A DNA stretch of 10,951 bases from Deltaproteobacteria bacterium RBG_13_61_14 (GCA_001797815.1 MGQK01000043.1:11415-22365); one strand, 5' to 3'; counted from the stretch's first letter, positions 1 to 9,449 are shown. Translations and numbers: made by a program. The notes: a model not told the origin generated them from the letters alone.

Positions 1-44
1 AATCAGTATAACCAATTCCGGCCGAAAATTAAACGTCCCCGCGG

Positions 45-3284
<3,240 letters not shown>

Positions 3285-3302
3285 TTAGCGTTTCCTATAT
3301 TC

Positions 3303-3382
3303 GTAGGGGCAGGGCTTGCCCTGCCCTTTTTGGGCCCGGCAAGCCGGGCACCCTACCGGGCGCGATAAATCGCGCCCCTACA
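3303..3382. repeat. Cluster of three palindromes bounded by GTAGGG motifs
   Basis: Three perfect hairpins stand side by side. The first has arms 3307-3315/3318-3326 (GGGCAGGGC). The second has arms 3334-3340/3343-3349 (GCCCGGC). The third has arms 3358-3366/3369-3377 (GGGCGCGAT). GTAGGGGC borders the first (3303-3310), GGTAGGGT on the minus strand borders the second (3350-3357), and the reverse complement GCCCCTAC closes the third (3375-3382). The shared border and differing stems suggest related units of one dispersed palindromic family. The cluster separates carB from the gene upstream. No run of T follows a stem on the minus strand, so it is not a canonical terminator, although the hairpins could protect mRNA ends. 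Confidence 0.7.
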
Positions 3383-3383
3383 T

Positions 3384-3414
3384 TTTGTAGCCCACCCTTT
3401 CTGAAGGTGGGCTA
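3384..3414. repeat. Hairpin repeat TTTGTAGCCCACCCTT after the radical SAM gene
   Basis: TAGCCCACC at 3388-3396 pairs with GGTGGGCTA at 3406-3414, and TT/AA extends the stem inward past a bulged C. The hairpin ends two bases before the radical SAM stop codon. The 16 bases TTTGTAGCCCACCCTT (3384-3399) recur exactly at 6176-6191 between pyrC and carA, so this is a dispersed repeat rather than a gene-specific terminator. CAAAATG, not a T-tract, follows on the minus strand. Confidence 0.65.
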
Positions 3415-3416
3415 AA

Positions 3417-4403
3417 TTAAAATCTTCTTTGCTTCCAGCCGTTTTCCAGACCCAGCCGCTCCATCGCCTCGGCCGCGTCCCGGTAGTCCTTGGCCGCAAG
3501 CCCCCGGGCCAACTCCGGGAACTCATGCGCCCGGTTCGCCGGGAAATACTGGGCCATCAGGCTGACCGCGGTCCCGAGAGAAATGTCTTCGGCCAGGAAG
3601 CGAAGCACGCCTTCGCTCCCGGCCAGCCCGCAGGGCAGCACCAGATGCCGCACGATCAGGCCCCGGATCGCAATCCCCTCCTCATCCATCACCAGATCAC
3701 CCACCTGCCGGTGCATCTCCCGGATGGCGGCCCGGTTCACTTTCTGGTATCCTTTCGTCGGGGCGACCGGCGGCTCGACTGAGCTCGCCGAAGTCCGGTC
3801 GCCCCTACCCTTCGGCACGCCGGAATATTTTTCCGCATTGGCATCATCATCGTATTTCATGTCCGGCAGGTAGATGTCCACGATCCCGTCGAACAGCTTC
3901 AGCGTCTCCACCGAGTCGTAACCGCCCGAGTTCCAGACCAGCGGGAGCTTCAGGCCGCTTTTGATTGCGAGCCGGAGCGCTTCCAAAATCTGGGGCGCCA
4001 CGTGGGTCGGGGTCACGAAGTTGATGTTGTGGCACCCCCGGCGCTGGAGTTCCAGCATCATCACCGCCAGCCCGGCCGGTTCCACCGGGCTTCCGTGCCC
4101 CAAATGGCTGATCGGGTAGTTCTGACAGAAAACGCAGCGCAGGTTGCAATGGGCGAAAAAGATGGTGCCCGAGCCGCGAAAGCCGCTCAGCGGCGGCTCC
4201 TCCCCGTGGTGCTCGTTGTAGCTCGAAACCTCGGCCACGGCCCCGGTCTCACAAAAACCCTTCTCCCCGGAAAGCCGATCCACCCCGCACTCCCGCGGAC
4301 ACACCCGGCACGGAGAGAGCATCTCCCGCGCCTGCCGGATGCGGAGGGAAAGATCTATGTCCGAAAGCCGCAGGTAGCTCGGAGTTTGGTCCTCGGCTTT
4401 CAT
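3417..4403 (-). CDS. PflX/COG1313-like radical SAM protein with an inserted palindromic peptide
   Basis: A 328-residue Fe-S protein resembling the uncharacterised PflX/COG1313 relatives of pyruvate-formate-lyase activating enzyme; its substrate is unknown. The radical SAM cluster motif CNLRCVFC (C86, C90, C93) is intact. An N-terminal CRVCPREC plus GEKGFC gives four further cysteines (C32, C35, C39, C51), typical of this group. Other family-like blocks are NFVTPTHVAPQ, IVDIYLPDMKY and HLVLPCGLAGSEG. I chose the ATG at 4403 because it overlaps the upstream stop as ATGA and has GGAG eight bases before it; a longer in-frame reading to 4445 runs inside the neighbour. Residues 198-217, between YSGVP and GYQKVNRAA, are encoded by a palindromic element and look foreign to the family. 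The gene sits inside the pyr operon, between the 207-residue hypothetical and carB. Confidence 0.88.
   Translation of the reverse strand: MKAEDQTPSYLRLSDIDLSLRIRQAREMLSPCRVCPRECGVDRLSGEKGFCETGAVAEVSSYNEHHGEEPPLSGFRGSGTIFFAHCNLRCVFCQNYPISHLGHGSPVEPAGLAVMMLELQRRGCHNINFVTPTHVAPQILEALRLAIKSGLKLPLVWNSGGYDSVETLKLFDGIVDIYLPDMKYDDDANAEKYSGVPKGRGDRTSASSVEPPVAPTKGYQKVNRAAIREMHRQVGDLVMDEEGIAIRGLIVRHLVLPCGLAGSEGVLRFLAEDISLGTAVSLMAQYFPANRAHEFPELARGLAAKDYRDAAEAMERLGLENGWKQRRF
3753..3812. repeat. 60-bp palindromic element inserted in frame in a coding sequence
   Basis: Perfect 11-bp arms GGGGCGACCGG (3760-3770) and CCGGTCGCCCC (3795-3805) flank a 24-bp core containing GGCTCGACTGAGC. The outer sequence GCCCCTAC (3801-3808) repeats the border motif of the palindromes at 3303-3382. 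The element adds exactly 20 codons to the radical SAM gene without a stop. GAAGG on one side and GAAAGG on the other (minus strand) may be an imperfect target duplication. The limits are placed where the family-like protein sequence stops and resumes, so they could shift by a few bases. Confidence 0.7.
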
Positions 4404-5023
4404 TTGTAGATCTCCGAGACTTTCATCCGGGGATAGCGTTCCCACTTGGTGCTCATGGCCATGAGCCGGCGCATCAGCCCCAGCGGGTCGTCGCCGTTCT
4501 TGCGCGCCCGCTTGGCCTCGGTCAGGATGAACTTATGCGCCTCGGAAGGGTGATAGCAGTAGGCCTCGGTCGCAACGTATTCCTTGCCCAGCGGCACCAG
4601 CCGCAACTCGGCAATGTCGCCGGCGTGGAGGTGAGACGGCAGGTTGCGCACGCTCTTGTATTTCTTCTTATCAATCAGGTCCCGCAACACTGCTTCCCCG
4701 TTCTTGACTTTCTTTACCTGGAAAAGCCGGTGCAGACTTTTGGTCAGGGCCAAGCATAGCTCCCGCTCTTGCTCGCTGAGTTCCAGGCCGTGCTGGCTCA
4801 GGCAAAGCTCGACCGGGGTCTGGCGCCGGCGATCCAAGGTCCGCTCAAACAAGAACCACTCGATGAACGAGGCCAGCCGCAGCTCCACGAACGGCTCGCC
4901 GTCCTTGGGCGCTCCGACTTGTTCGAAGTATCCGGCCTTGGCACGGTTCAACTCCTGCGCAAACTCGGGCCGGGCAATGAACTCATGCAGCCGGCGGAGA
5001 ACCGGCTCCAACTCCTCCAACAT
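4400..5023 (-). CDS. Conserved-looking hypothetical protein in the pyr operon
   Basis: I do not recognise this 207-residue protein with confidence. It is charged and probably mostly helical, with no signal peptide or membrane segment, so likely cytoplasmic. Noticeable blocks are LASFIEWFLFERTLD (about 51-65), a TPVELCL stretch, a central FQVKKVKNGEAVLRDLID, a GDIAELRLVPLG strand-like segment and a basic C-terminal part (TEAKRARKNGDD). The EWFLF...TPVE pattern loosely recalls uncharacterised helical families, but I assign no function. The ATG at 5023 overlaps the carA stop by one base (TGATG), and its own stop overlaps the radical SAM start (ATGA). It is therefore translationally coupled on both sides, which argues that it is a real gene expressed with carA and the radical SAM protein. 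Confidence 0.8.
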   Translation of the reverse strand: MLEELEPVLRRLHEFIARPEFAQELNRAKAGYFEQVGAPKDGEPFVELRLASFIEWFLFERTLDRRRQTPVELCLSQHGLELSEQERELCLALTKSLHRLFQVKKVKNGEAVLRDLIDKKKYKSVRNLPSHLHAGDIAELRLVPLGKEYVATEAYCYHPSEAHKFILTEAKRARKNGDDPLGLMRRLMAMSTKWERYPRMKVSEIYK

Positions 5024-6168
5024 CAACGCTCCTCCAACAAGTCCAAGAACCGGTCAAACCGGCTCACTGCATCGTGCGGGCCCGGGGAAGCCTCGGGATG
5101 ATACTGCACGCTGAAGATCGGCAGCTCCCGGTGGCGCATCCCTTCCACGGTTTGGTCGTTCAGGTTAAGGTGGGTCAGCTCGAACGCCTGGCCTTCCTTT
5201 TTAAAAAAATCTTCCGGCACGGCGAACCCATGATTCTGGCTGGTGATCGCCACCTCCCGGGTGGCCAGGTCCATCACCGGGTGGTTGGCCCCGTGGTGCC
5301 CGAACTTGAGCTTGAGGGTCTTGCACCCGAAGGCCAGTCCCAGGATCTGGTGGCCCAGGCAAATCCCGAAAATCGGAAGCTCGGGCTTCATCTTCACGAT
5401 CTTTCGCACGGCCGCAATCGCATAGGAAACCGGCTCCGGGTCGCCGGGCCCGTTGGAAAGGAAAAGGCCATCGGGGTTGAGCGCCAGAATCTCTTCCGCA
5501 GGGGTCTTCGCCGGCAAGACCATCGCCGCAATCCCGCGCGAGCTCAAGCCCCGGAGGATATTGGTCTTGATCCCGAAATCGAGCGCAGCCACCCGGAAGC
5601 GGGGCGGCTTCTCGGGCTGGGGATGGCCCTGGCCCAACTCCCACAGCCCCTCATAGAATTCGTAAGGCTTCTCACAGGTCACTTCCTTGGCCAGGTCGCG
5701 GCCGATCAGGGTGGGCGCGGCCTGGGCCTTGGCCACCAGGTTTTGGGGGTCAAGGTCCTCGGTGGACAGCACCCCGGTCATCGCGCCCTGGTCGCGGAGG
5801 TGCCGGGTGAGGAAGCGGGTGTCCAGGCCCTCGATGCCGATCACCCGGTGCTCGCGCAAATATTGGTCGAGTGTCATCTCCGAGCGGAAGTTGGAAGGCC
5901 GGGCCATGTATTCCTTGACCACGAAACCCGAGAGCCACACGGAGCGCGACTCGGCGTCCTCCGCGTTGATCCCGGTGTTGCCGATCTGGGTGTAGGTCAT
6001 GGTCACGATCTGGCCGCGGTAGGACGGGTCGGTCAGGATCTCCTGGTAGCCGGTCATGCCGGTGTGGAAGACCACCTCGCCGAAACTAATCCCCCGCGCG
6101 CCGAAAGCATAGCCTTCCAACACCGTGCCGTCGGCCAGCGCCAGGACCGCTTTATCTTTTTTCTTCAT
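5023..6168 (-). CDS. carA: Carbamoyl-phosphate synthase small (glutaminase) subunit
   Basis: Hydrolyses glutamine and passes ammonia to CarB. From the ATG at 6168 the product is 381 residues, against 382 in E. coli. The N-terminal CPSase small-chain domain (LADGTVLEGYAFG, then FHTGMTGYQEILTDPSY) runs to about residue 150. The class I glutamine amidotransferase domain follows, with NGPGDP at 239-244, nucleophile C270 in GICLGHQ, and H357/E359 in QYHPEASPGPHD. An open reading extension to 6342 crosses the repeat hairpin and the end of pyrC and lacks family similarity, so I rejected it. The ribosome-binding site is weak (AAGCGG directly upstream). The gap to pyrC is about 60 nt and filled by a hairpin. 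The stop overlaps the next start. Confidence 0.97.
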   Translation of the reverse strand: MKKKDKAVLALADGTVLEGYAFGARGISFGEVVFHTGMTGYQEILTDPSYRGQIVTMTYTQIGNTGINAEDAESRSVWLSGFVVKEYMARPSNFRSEMTLDQYLREHRVIGIEGLDTRFLTRHLRDQGAMTGVLSTEDLDPQNLVAKAQAAPTLIGRDLAKEVTCEKPYEFYEGLWELGQGHPQPEKPPRFRVAALDFGIKTNILRGLSSRGIAAMVLPAKTPAEEILALNPDGLFLSNGPGDPEPVSYAIAAVRKIVKMKPELPIFGICLGHQILGLAFGCKTLKLKFGHHGANHPVMDLATREVAITSQNHGFAVPEDFFKKEGQAFELTHLNLNDQTVEGMRHRELPIFSVQYHPEASPGPHDAVSRFDRFLDLLEER

Positions 6169-6175
6169 CCGCTTA

Positions 6176-6207
6176 TTTGTAGCCCACCCTTGCCCGGCAA
6201 GGGTGGG
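6176..6207. repeat. Perfect hairpin repeat in the pyrC-carA gap
   Basis: CCCACCCTTGCC (6183-6194) and GGCAAGGGTGGG (6196-6207) form a perfect palindrome around a single C. The leading TTTGTAGCCCACCCTT (6176-6191) is identical to 3384-3399. It lies eight bases upstream of the carA ATG, so in mRNA it could affect ribosome access or internal RNA processing. The minus-strand flank is CTACAAATAAG, not a T-tract, so it is unlikely to be an intrinsic terminator. Confidence 0.7.
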
Positions 6208-6209
6208 TT

Positions 6210-6237
6210 TACGACATACGAAATACTTTATACGATC
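6210..6237. repeat. Short degenerate TACGA/ATAC word repeat over the pyrC stop
   Basis: The words TACGA, ATACGA, AATAC and ATACGA follow one another and overlap the pyrC stop and last codons. The pattern resembles the other word-built intergenic elements here, but it is short and single-sided, so the call is tentative. Confidence 0.35.
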
Positions 6238-7505
6238 TTCTTGCCTTCCACCCACACCTGCACCGCCCTGCCCCGGAGCTTCCAGCCCTGGAAGGGTGAA
6301 TTCCTGGACTTGGACTTGAACTGGGCCACGTCCACCGTCCACTCCCGGGCCGGATCAATCACGGTGACGTGGGCCGGGCTGCCGGGCCGGAGCGTGCCGC
6401 CCGGGATGCCCAGGATCCGGGCCGGCGCTACCGACATCCGCTCCACCAACTGGCTGAAGGAAAGCCAGCCCTCGTGCACCAGCTTGAGCGCCAGGCCCAG
6501 CGAGGTCTCCAGCCCCACGATCCCGTTCATGGCCAGGATGAATTCAACGTCCTTTTCCACCGGGCTGTGCGGCGCGTGGTCGCTGGCAATCGCGTCAATG
6601 GTGCCGTCGCGGAGCCCCTGGATAATGGCCTCCCGGTCTTCCTGGGTGCGCAGCGGCGGGTTCATCTTGGTCGAGGTGTGGTATTCCAGATCGCGGACCG
6701 CCTCCTGAGTTAAGGTAAAGTAATGGGGCGCGGTTTCGCAAGTCACCGCGGCCCCGCGCGACTTGGCCTCGCGCACCAGCCGGACCGAGCCCGCGGTGGA
6801 GACATGGGCGAGGTGCAGCCGGCCGCCGGTAAGCTCGGCCAAGAGGATATCGCGCGCCACCATCACCTCTTCCGCTTCGGCCGGGATTCCGGGCAGCCCG
6901 AGTTGGGTGGAGATATATCCCTCGTGCATGGCCCCGCCGGCGGAAAGGTTCAGGTCTTCGGGGTGGGAGACGACCGGAATGTCGAAGCCCTTGCAATACT
7001 CCAACAGTCTTCGCGCCAACTCCGCGTTCATGATCGGTCTTCCGTCGTCGGAGATGGCCACGCAGCCGTGCTCCTTGAGGTCCGCGATCTCGGCCATGCC
7101 TTCGCCGGAAAGCCCGGGCGTGGCCGCGCCGATCGGATAGACAAAGACCTGCTTGGCCGCCTTGGCCCGCTCCAGGATGTAATCGGTGACCGCGGCGCTG
7201 TCGTTGCAGGGCTTGGTGTTGGCCATGCACGCCACCGCGGTAAAGCCGCCGGCCGCGGCGGCCGCGGCGCCGCTGGCAATGGTCTCCTTGTATTCCTGGC
7301 CCGGCTCGCGGAGGTGGACGTGCATGTCAATCAGGCCCGGCACCACCAGGCAATCCTTGGCGTCCACCGTCCTCACGCCGGTGCTGACCTTGCCGCCGGG
7401 ATCCAAGAGCGCCTCGATCTTGCCCTTGTCCATCAACACGTCCCGGGGCTCGTCCAATCCCTGGCCGGGATCTACCAGACGACCGCCCTTAATCAGTGTT
7501 TTCAT
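6228..7505 (-). CDS. pyrC: Dihydroorotase, class I
   Basis: Catalyses reversible cyclisation of N-carbamoyl-aspartate to dihydroorotate, the third pyrimidine step. The 425-residue amidohydrolase has the class I (Bacillus-like) layout. Metal ligands are present: H62 and H64 in MHVHLREPG, D153/D154 in ISDDGRP, H181 in VVSHPED, H234 in LAHVSTAGS and D309 in ASDHAPH. The C-terminal KSKSRNSPFQGWKLRG block is typical. An alternative TTG at 7523 exists, but the ATG at 7505 has GGAGG five bases upstream and gives the usual N-terminus MKTLIKGGRLVDP. All ligands are intact, so it should be catalytic rather than a PyrX-like non-catalytic partner. The final codons merge into a short ATACGA word repeat. 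Confidence 0.97.
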   Translation of the reverse strand: MKTLIKGGRLVDPGQGLDEPRDVLMDKGKIEALLDPGGKVSTGVRTVDAKDCLVVPGLIDMHVHLREPGQEYKETIASGAAAAAAGGFTAVACMANTKPCNDSAAVTDYILERAKAAKQVFVYPIGAATPGLSGEGMAEIADLKEHGCVAISDDGRPIMNAELARRLLEYCKGFDIPVVSHPEDLNLSAGGAMHEGYISTQLGLPGIPAEAEEVMVARDILLAELTGGRLHLAHVSTAGSVRLVREAKSRGAAVTCETAPHYFTLTQEAVRDLEYHTSTKMNPPLRTQEDREAIIQGLRDGTIDAIASDHAPHSPVEKDVEFILAMNGIVGLETSLGLALKLVHEGWLSFSQLVERMSVAPARILGIPGGTLRPGSPAHVTVIDPAREWTVDVAQFKSKSRNSPFQGWKLRGRAVQVWVEGKKIV

Positions 7506-7522
7506 GCTCGCCTCCACGCGCA

Positions 7523-7553
7523 ACTTAACAAGGGGTCTGACCCCATGTTAAGT
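7523..7553. repeat. Palindrome with GGGGTC/GACCCC core across the pyrB stop
   Basis: ACTTAACA (7523-7530) pairs with TGTTAAGT (7546-7553). One A/A mismatch follows, then GGGGTC (7532-7537) pairs with GACCCC (7539-7544) around a single base. The element includes the pyrB stop (7548-7550) and fills the pyrB-pyrC gap. The GGGGTC-N-GACCCC core is a motif I recognise from dispersed REP-like repeats in many bacterial genomes, often cited with RAYT-type transposases; none is visible here. Confidence 0.75.
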
Positions 7554-8498
7554 CCTGCCCTGGTCAGTATCCTCATGTTCAGCGCCGGCGCATAACAGGT
7601 ATAACAAGGCCATGCGCACCGCCACCCCGGCCTCGACCTGGTCCAGGATCACGGAGTATGGTCCGTCCGCCACCTCGGGGCTGATCTCCACTCCCCGGTT
7701 GATCGGGCCCGGGTGCATGACCAGCACGTCCGGCTTGCATAACCGCATCCGCGCCGGGTTGAGCCCGAAGCGGATGGCATACTCGCGCAGGCTGGGGAAC
7801 AGGCTCCCGGCCCCGCGCTCGAGCTGGATGCGCAGCATCATGATCACGTCCGCATCGGGGATGGCCTCCTCCAGACGGTAGCTCACCCGCGCGCCCATGC
7901 GTTCGATCCCGGGCGGGATCAGCGTGGGCGGGCCGACCACCCAGACCTCGGCCCCCATCTTGGAAAACCCGTAGATATTAGACCGCGCCACCCGCGAGTG
8001 CGCGATGTCGCCGGCGATCACCACCTTGAGCCCCGATAGCTTCCTTTTCTTCTCCCGCACGGTGAACATATCCAACAGCGCCTGGGTCGGGTGTTCGTGG
8101 GCGCCGTCGCCGGCATTGATGATCGGCGTGTCCAGGAGCTTGGCCAAGAGGTGGGGCGCGCCCGCGGCCGAGTGGCGGACAACCAGGATGTCCGGCCGCA
8201 TCGCCCAGAGGTTGCGGGCGGTGTCGGCCAGGGTTTCACCCTTGCTCAAGCTGCTGGCGGAGGCGGTGAAGTTGACCACGTCCGCGCTCAGCCGTTTGCC
8301 CGCGATCTCAAAGGAGGTGCGGGTGCGGGTGCTGGGCTCGAAGAAGAGGTTGACCTGGGTCTTGCCCCGCAGCGTGGGCACCTTCTTGACCGGACGATAG
8401 CTGATCTCCTGGAGCGAGGCCGCGGTGTCAAGGATGGTCTCAATGTCCTCCCGCTCCACCTGCTCCAGGCCGAGCATGTGCTTGACCAACAGCGCCAT
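7548..8498 (-). CDS. pyrB: Aspartate carbamoyltransferase catalytic subunit
   Basis: Condenses carbamoyl phosphate with aspartate, the committed pyrimidine step. The 316-residue product carries the carbamoyl-phosphate loop [13 protein letters not shown] (S56-R60), the 80s loop SLSKGET (K86), HPTQALLD (H136-D143), [12 protein letters not shown] and [10 protein letters not shown]. The ATG at 8498 overlaps the pyrR stop (TGATG) behind a GGGGGGAAG stretch; a GTG one codon earlier is possible. Length and neighbours fit the unregulated Bacillus-type trimer that depends on PyrR control rather than a PyrI subunit, and no pyrI is adjacent. The last codons and stop lie inside a palindromic repeat, so the C-terminal tail DTDQGRT may be partly repeat-derived. 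Confidence 0.97.
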   Translation of the reverse strand: MALLVKHMLGLEQVEREDIETILDTAASLQEISYRPVKKVPTLRGKTQVNLFFEPSTRTRTSFEIAGKRLSADVVNFTASASSLSKGETLADTARNLWAMRPDILVVRHSAAGAPHLLAKLLDTPIINAGDGAHEHPTQALLDMFTVREKKRKLSGLKVVIAGDIAHSRVARSNIYGFSKMGAEVWVVGPPTLIPPGIERMGARVSYRLEEAIPDADVIMMLRIQLERGAGSLFPSLREYAIRFGLNPARMRLCKPDVLVMHPGPINRGVEISPEVADGPYSVILDQVEAGVAVRMALLYLLCAGAEHEDTDQGRT

Positions 8499-9076
8499 CA
8501 CTTCCCCCCTTCGTTCCCGGCCGGCTCAGCGGCATTTTCCTCCGCCTCGATCAGGACCACCTGGTCCTCCTCGGCCCCTTCGCCGAACTTGACCTTGACC
8601 CGGTCGCCCCGCGCCGTGGGCAGGTTGCGGCCCACAAAATCGGCCCGGATCGGAAGCTCGCGGTGGCCCCGGTCCACCAGAACCGCCAGCTGGATCGAGC
8701 GCGGCCGGCCAAAGTCCATGAGCGCGTCCATGGCCGCGCGGATGGTCCGGCCGGTGAAGAGCACGTCGTCCACCAGGACCACCACCTTGCCTTCGATGTC
8801 GAAGTCAATCTCGGTCTTGTGCACCTTGGGATGGGTCTTCTGGTGGAAGATGTCGTCGCGGTACATGGTCACATCCATGAAGCCGCGGGGCACCGGCCGG
8901 CCCTCGATCTCGGTCAGGAGCTGGGCCAGGCGCCGGGCCATAGGCTCGCCGCCCTTGCGGATGCCCACCAGCACCACCGACTCCACCCCCTTGTTGCGCT
9001 CCACCACCTCGTGGGCGATCCGGGTCATCGCCCGCTTCACCGCATCGCTGTCCAGGATCTTTCTCTCTTTGCTCAT
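8498..9076 (-). CDS. pyrR: PyrR, pyr mRNA-binding attenuator / uracil phosphoribosyltransferase
   Basis: A UMP-responsive RNA-binding regulator of the pyr operon with uracil phosphoribosyltransferase activity in known homologues. The 192-residue protein closely follows Bacillus Pyr[10 protein letters not shown] at 15-23 keeps T18, R19 and H22, residues linked to RNA contact in B. subtilis. VGIRKGG, MYRDD, the PRPP motif [13 protein letters not shown] (about 99-111) and [13 protein letters not shown] are all present. The C-terminus is an acidic tail (about 175-192) slightly longer than usual. The ATG at 9076 has only a weak GGGGG ribosome-binding stretch. It is the first gene of the operon, behind its own predicted binding loop and terminator, so autoregulation is likely. 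The stop overlaps the pyrB start. Confidence 0.96.
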   Translation of the reverse strand: MSKERKILDSDAVKRAMTRIAHEVVERNKGVESVVLVGIRKGGEPMARRLAQLLTEIEGRPVPRGFMDVTMYRDDIFHQKTHPKVHKTEIDFDIEGKVVVLVDDVLFTGRTIRAAMDALMDFGRPRSIQLAVLVDRGHRELPIRADFVGRNLPTARGDRVKVKFGEGAEEDQVVLIEAEENAAEPAGNEGGK

Positions 9077-9095
9077 CGCAACCCCCGAGAATTAA

Positions 9096-9196
9096 TAGGC
9101 TTTAGGCATTAGGCTTTAGACTTTAGGCCCAGGATGTTGTTATTCATATCTGAATCTTCAGTCTAATGCCTAAAGCCTAAGGTCTAAAGCCTGCTA
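9096..9196. repeat. Inverted repeat of TAGGCTTTAGGC words in the pyrR leader
   Basis: The left arm (9096-9128) is built of variants of TTAGGCTTTAG, and the right arm (9160-9196) is its imperfect reverse complement. About 30 bases are pairable, and the mismatches are mostly A/G or C/T changes. The loop is roughly 30 nt. The element begins at the T-tract of the attenuator and ends shortly before the pyrR ribosome-binding site, so any read-through transcript carries it. It encodes nothing. Word-like internal repetition plus inversion suggests a dispersed MITE- or REP-like unit. Confidence 0.65.
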
Positions 9197-9227
9197 AAAA
9201 AAAGCCTTCCCCACAGTCGGAGAAGGC
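9196..9227 (-). terminator. Intrinsic terminator of the pyr leader (attenuator)
   Basis: On the minus strand GCCTTCTCC (9227-9219) pairs with GGGGAAGGC (9212-9204), one T·G wobble in nine pairs, around a six-base loop. Eight T residues follow (9203-9196). It stands 120 nt before the pyrR start and about 80 nt after the expected transcript start, so it must be regulated rather than constitutive. AGAAGGGC at 9267-9260 can pair with the 5' arm GCCTTCT (with one bulge), giving a candidate antiterminator. Confidence 0.88.
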
Positions 9228-9268
9228 GTTCTTAACGATTGGCGCAAACTTCATTTGAAGCCCTTCTT

Positions 9269-9282
9269 AATCTCGCCGGATT
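9269..9282 (-). promoter_or_regulatory. PyrR-binding loop (anti-antiterminator) in the pyr leader
   Basis: The minus-strand RNA reads AAUCCGGCGAGAUU. It matches the Bacillus PyrR-binding consensus ARUCCNGNGAGGYU at 13 of 14 positions, and the one change (A for G) restores a U-A pair in the stem. TTAATC/GATTAA closes a six-base loop CGGCGA, and CCTT/AAGG can extend the stem below an internal bulge. The 3' side overlaps the candidate antiterminator strand (9260-9267). PyrR bound with UMP would therefore favour the terminator, as in B. subtilis. Confidence 0.8.
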
Positions 9283-9315
9283 AAATTAAAAGGCCGGTTT
9301 CGATTCTGGACTAGC

Positions 9316-9344
9316 TATATACCACCTTTCCCGAAGGTTGTCAA
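9316..9344 (-). promoter_or_regulatory. Sigma-70 promoter of the pyr operon
   Basis: TTGACA (9344-9339) is a perfect -35 box. A 17-base spacer leads to TATATA (9321-9316) as the -10 box. Transcription would start near 9309, just upstream of the leader with the PyrR-binding loop. The spacer holds a small ACCTT/AAGGT inverted repeat of unknown meaning. It is the strongest promoter-like sequence in the window. Confidence 0.82.
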
Positions 9345-9422
9345 ATCTTTTTTTCTTTTGCCCACCACCCAAAATCGTCTCGAAATATAATTTGCCCTTC
9401 TGCAACTAACTGAAAAGAAACG

Positions 9423-9449
9423 ACTGGACCAGGCAGGGGGTAGTCCAGT
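9423..9449. other. Small hairpin in the pyr promoter-upstream spacer
   Basis: ACTGGAC (9423-9429) and GTCCAGT (9443-9449) form a seven-pair stem around a 13-base G-rich loop. It is the only structure I see between the pyr promoter and the GIY-YIG remnant. No T-tract follows on either strand, and its function is unknown. Confidence 0.35.

Noticed and set aside
1-44. A TATACT -10-like box on the minus strand near the left edge, possibly a promoter for a gene beyond the window
   Set aside because: No convincing -35 box at 16-18 bases and no downstream gene is visible.
3384-3414. Rho-independent terminator after the radical SAM gene
   Set aside because: The stem is good but no T-tract follows on the minus strand, and the same sequence occurs within the operon before carA, so it reads as a repeat.
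6169-6342. N-terminal extension of carA to 6342
   Set aside because: The extra residues are encoded by the repeat hairpin and the end of pyrC, while the ATG at 6168 gives the usual CarA length and N-terminus.
5074-6708. A 544-codon + strand open frame opposite carA and pyrC
   Set aside because: Same composition shadow. It spans two well-identified genes and their gap and shows no domain.
9096-9196. CRISPR-like array of TTAGGC words
   Set aside because: The words are short, degenerate and adjacent, in two inverted arms, with no identical repeats separated by unique spacers of similar length.
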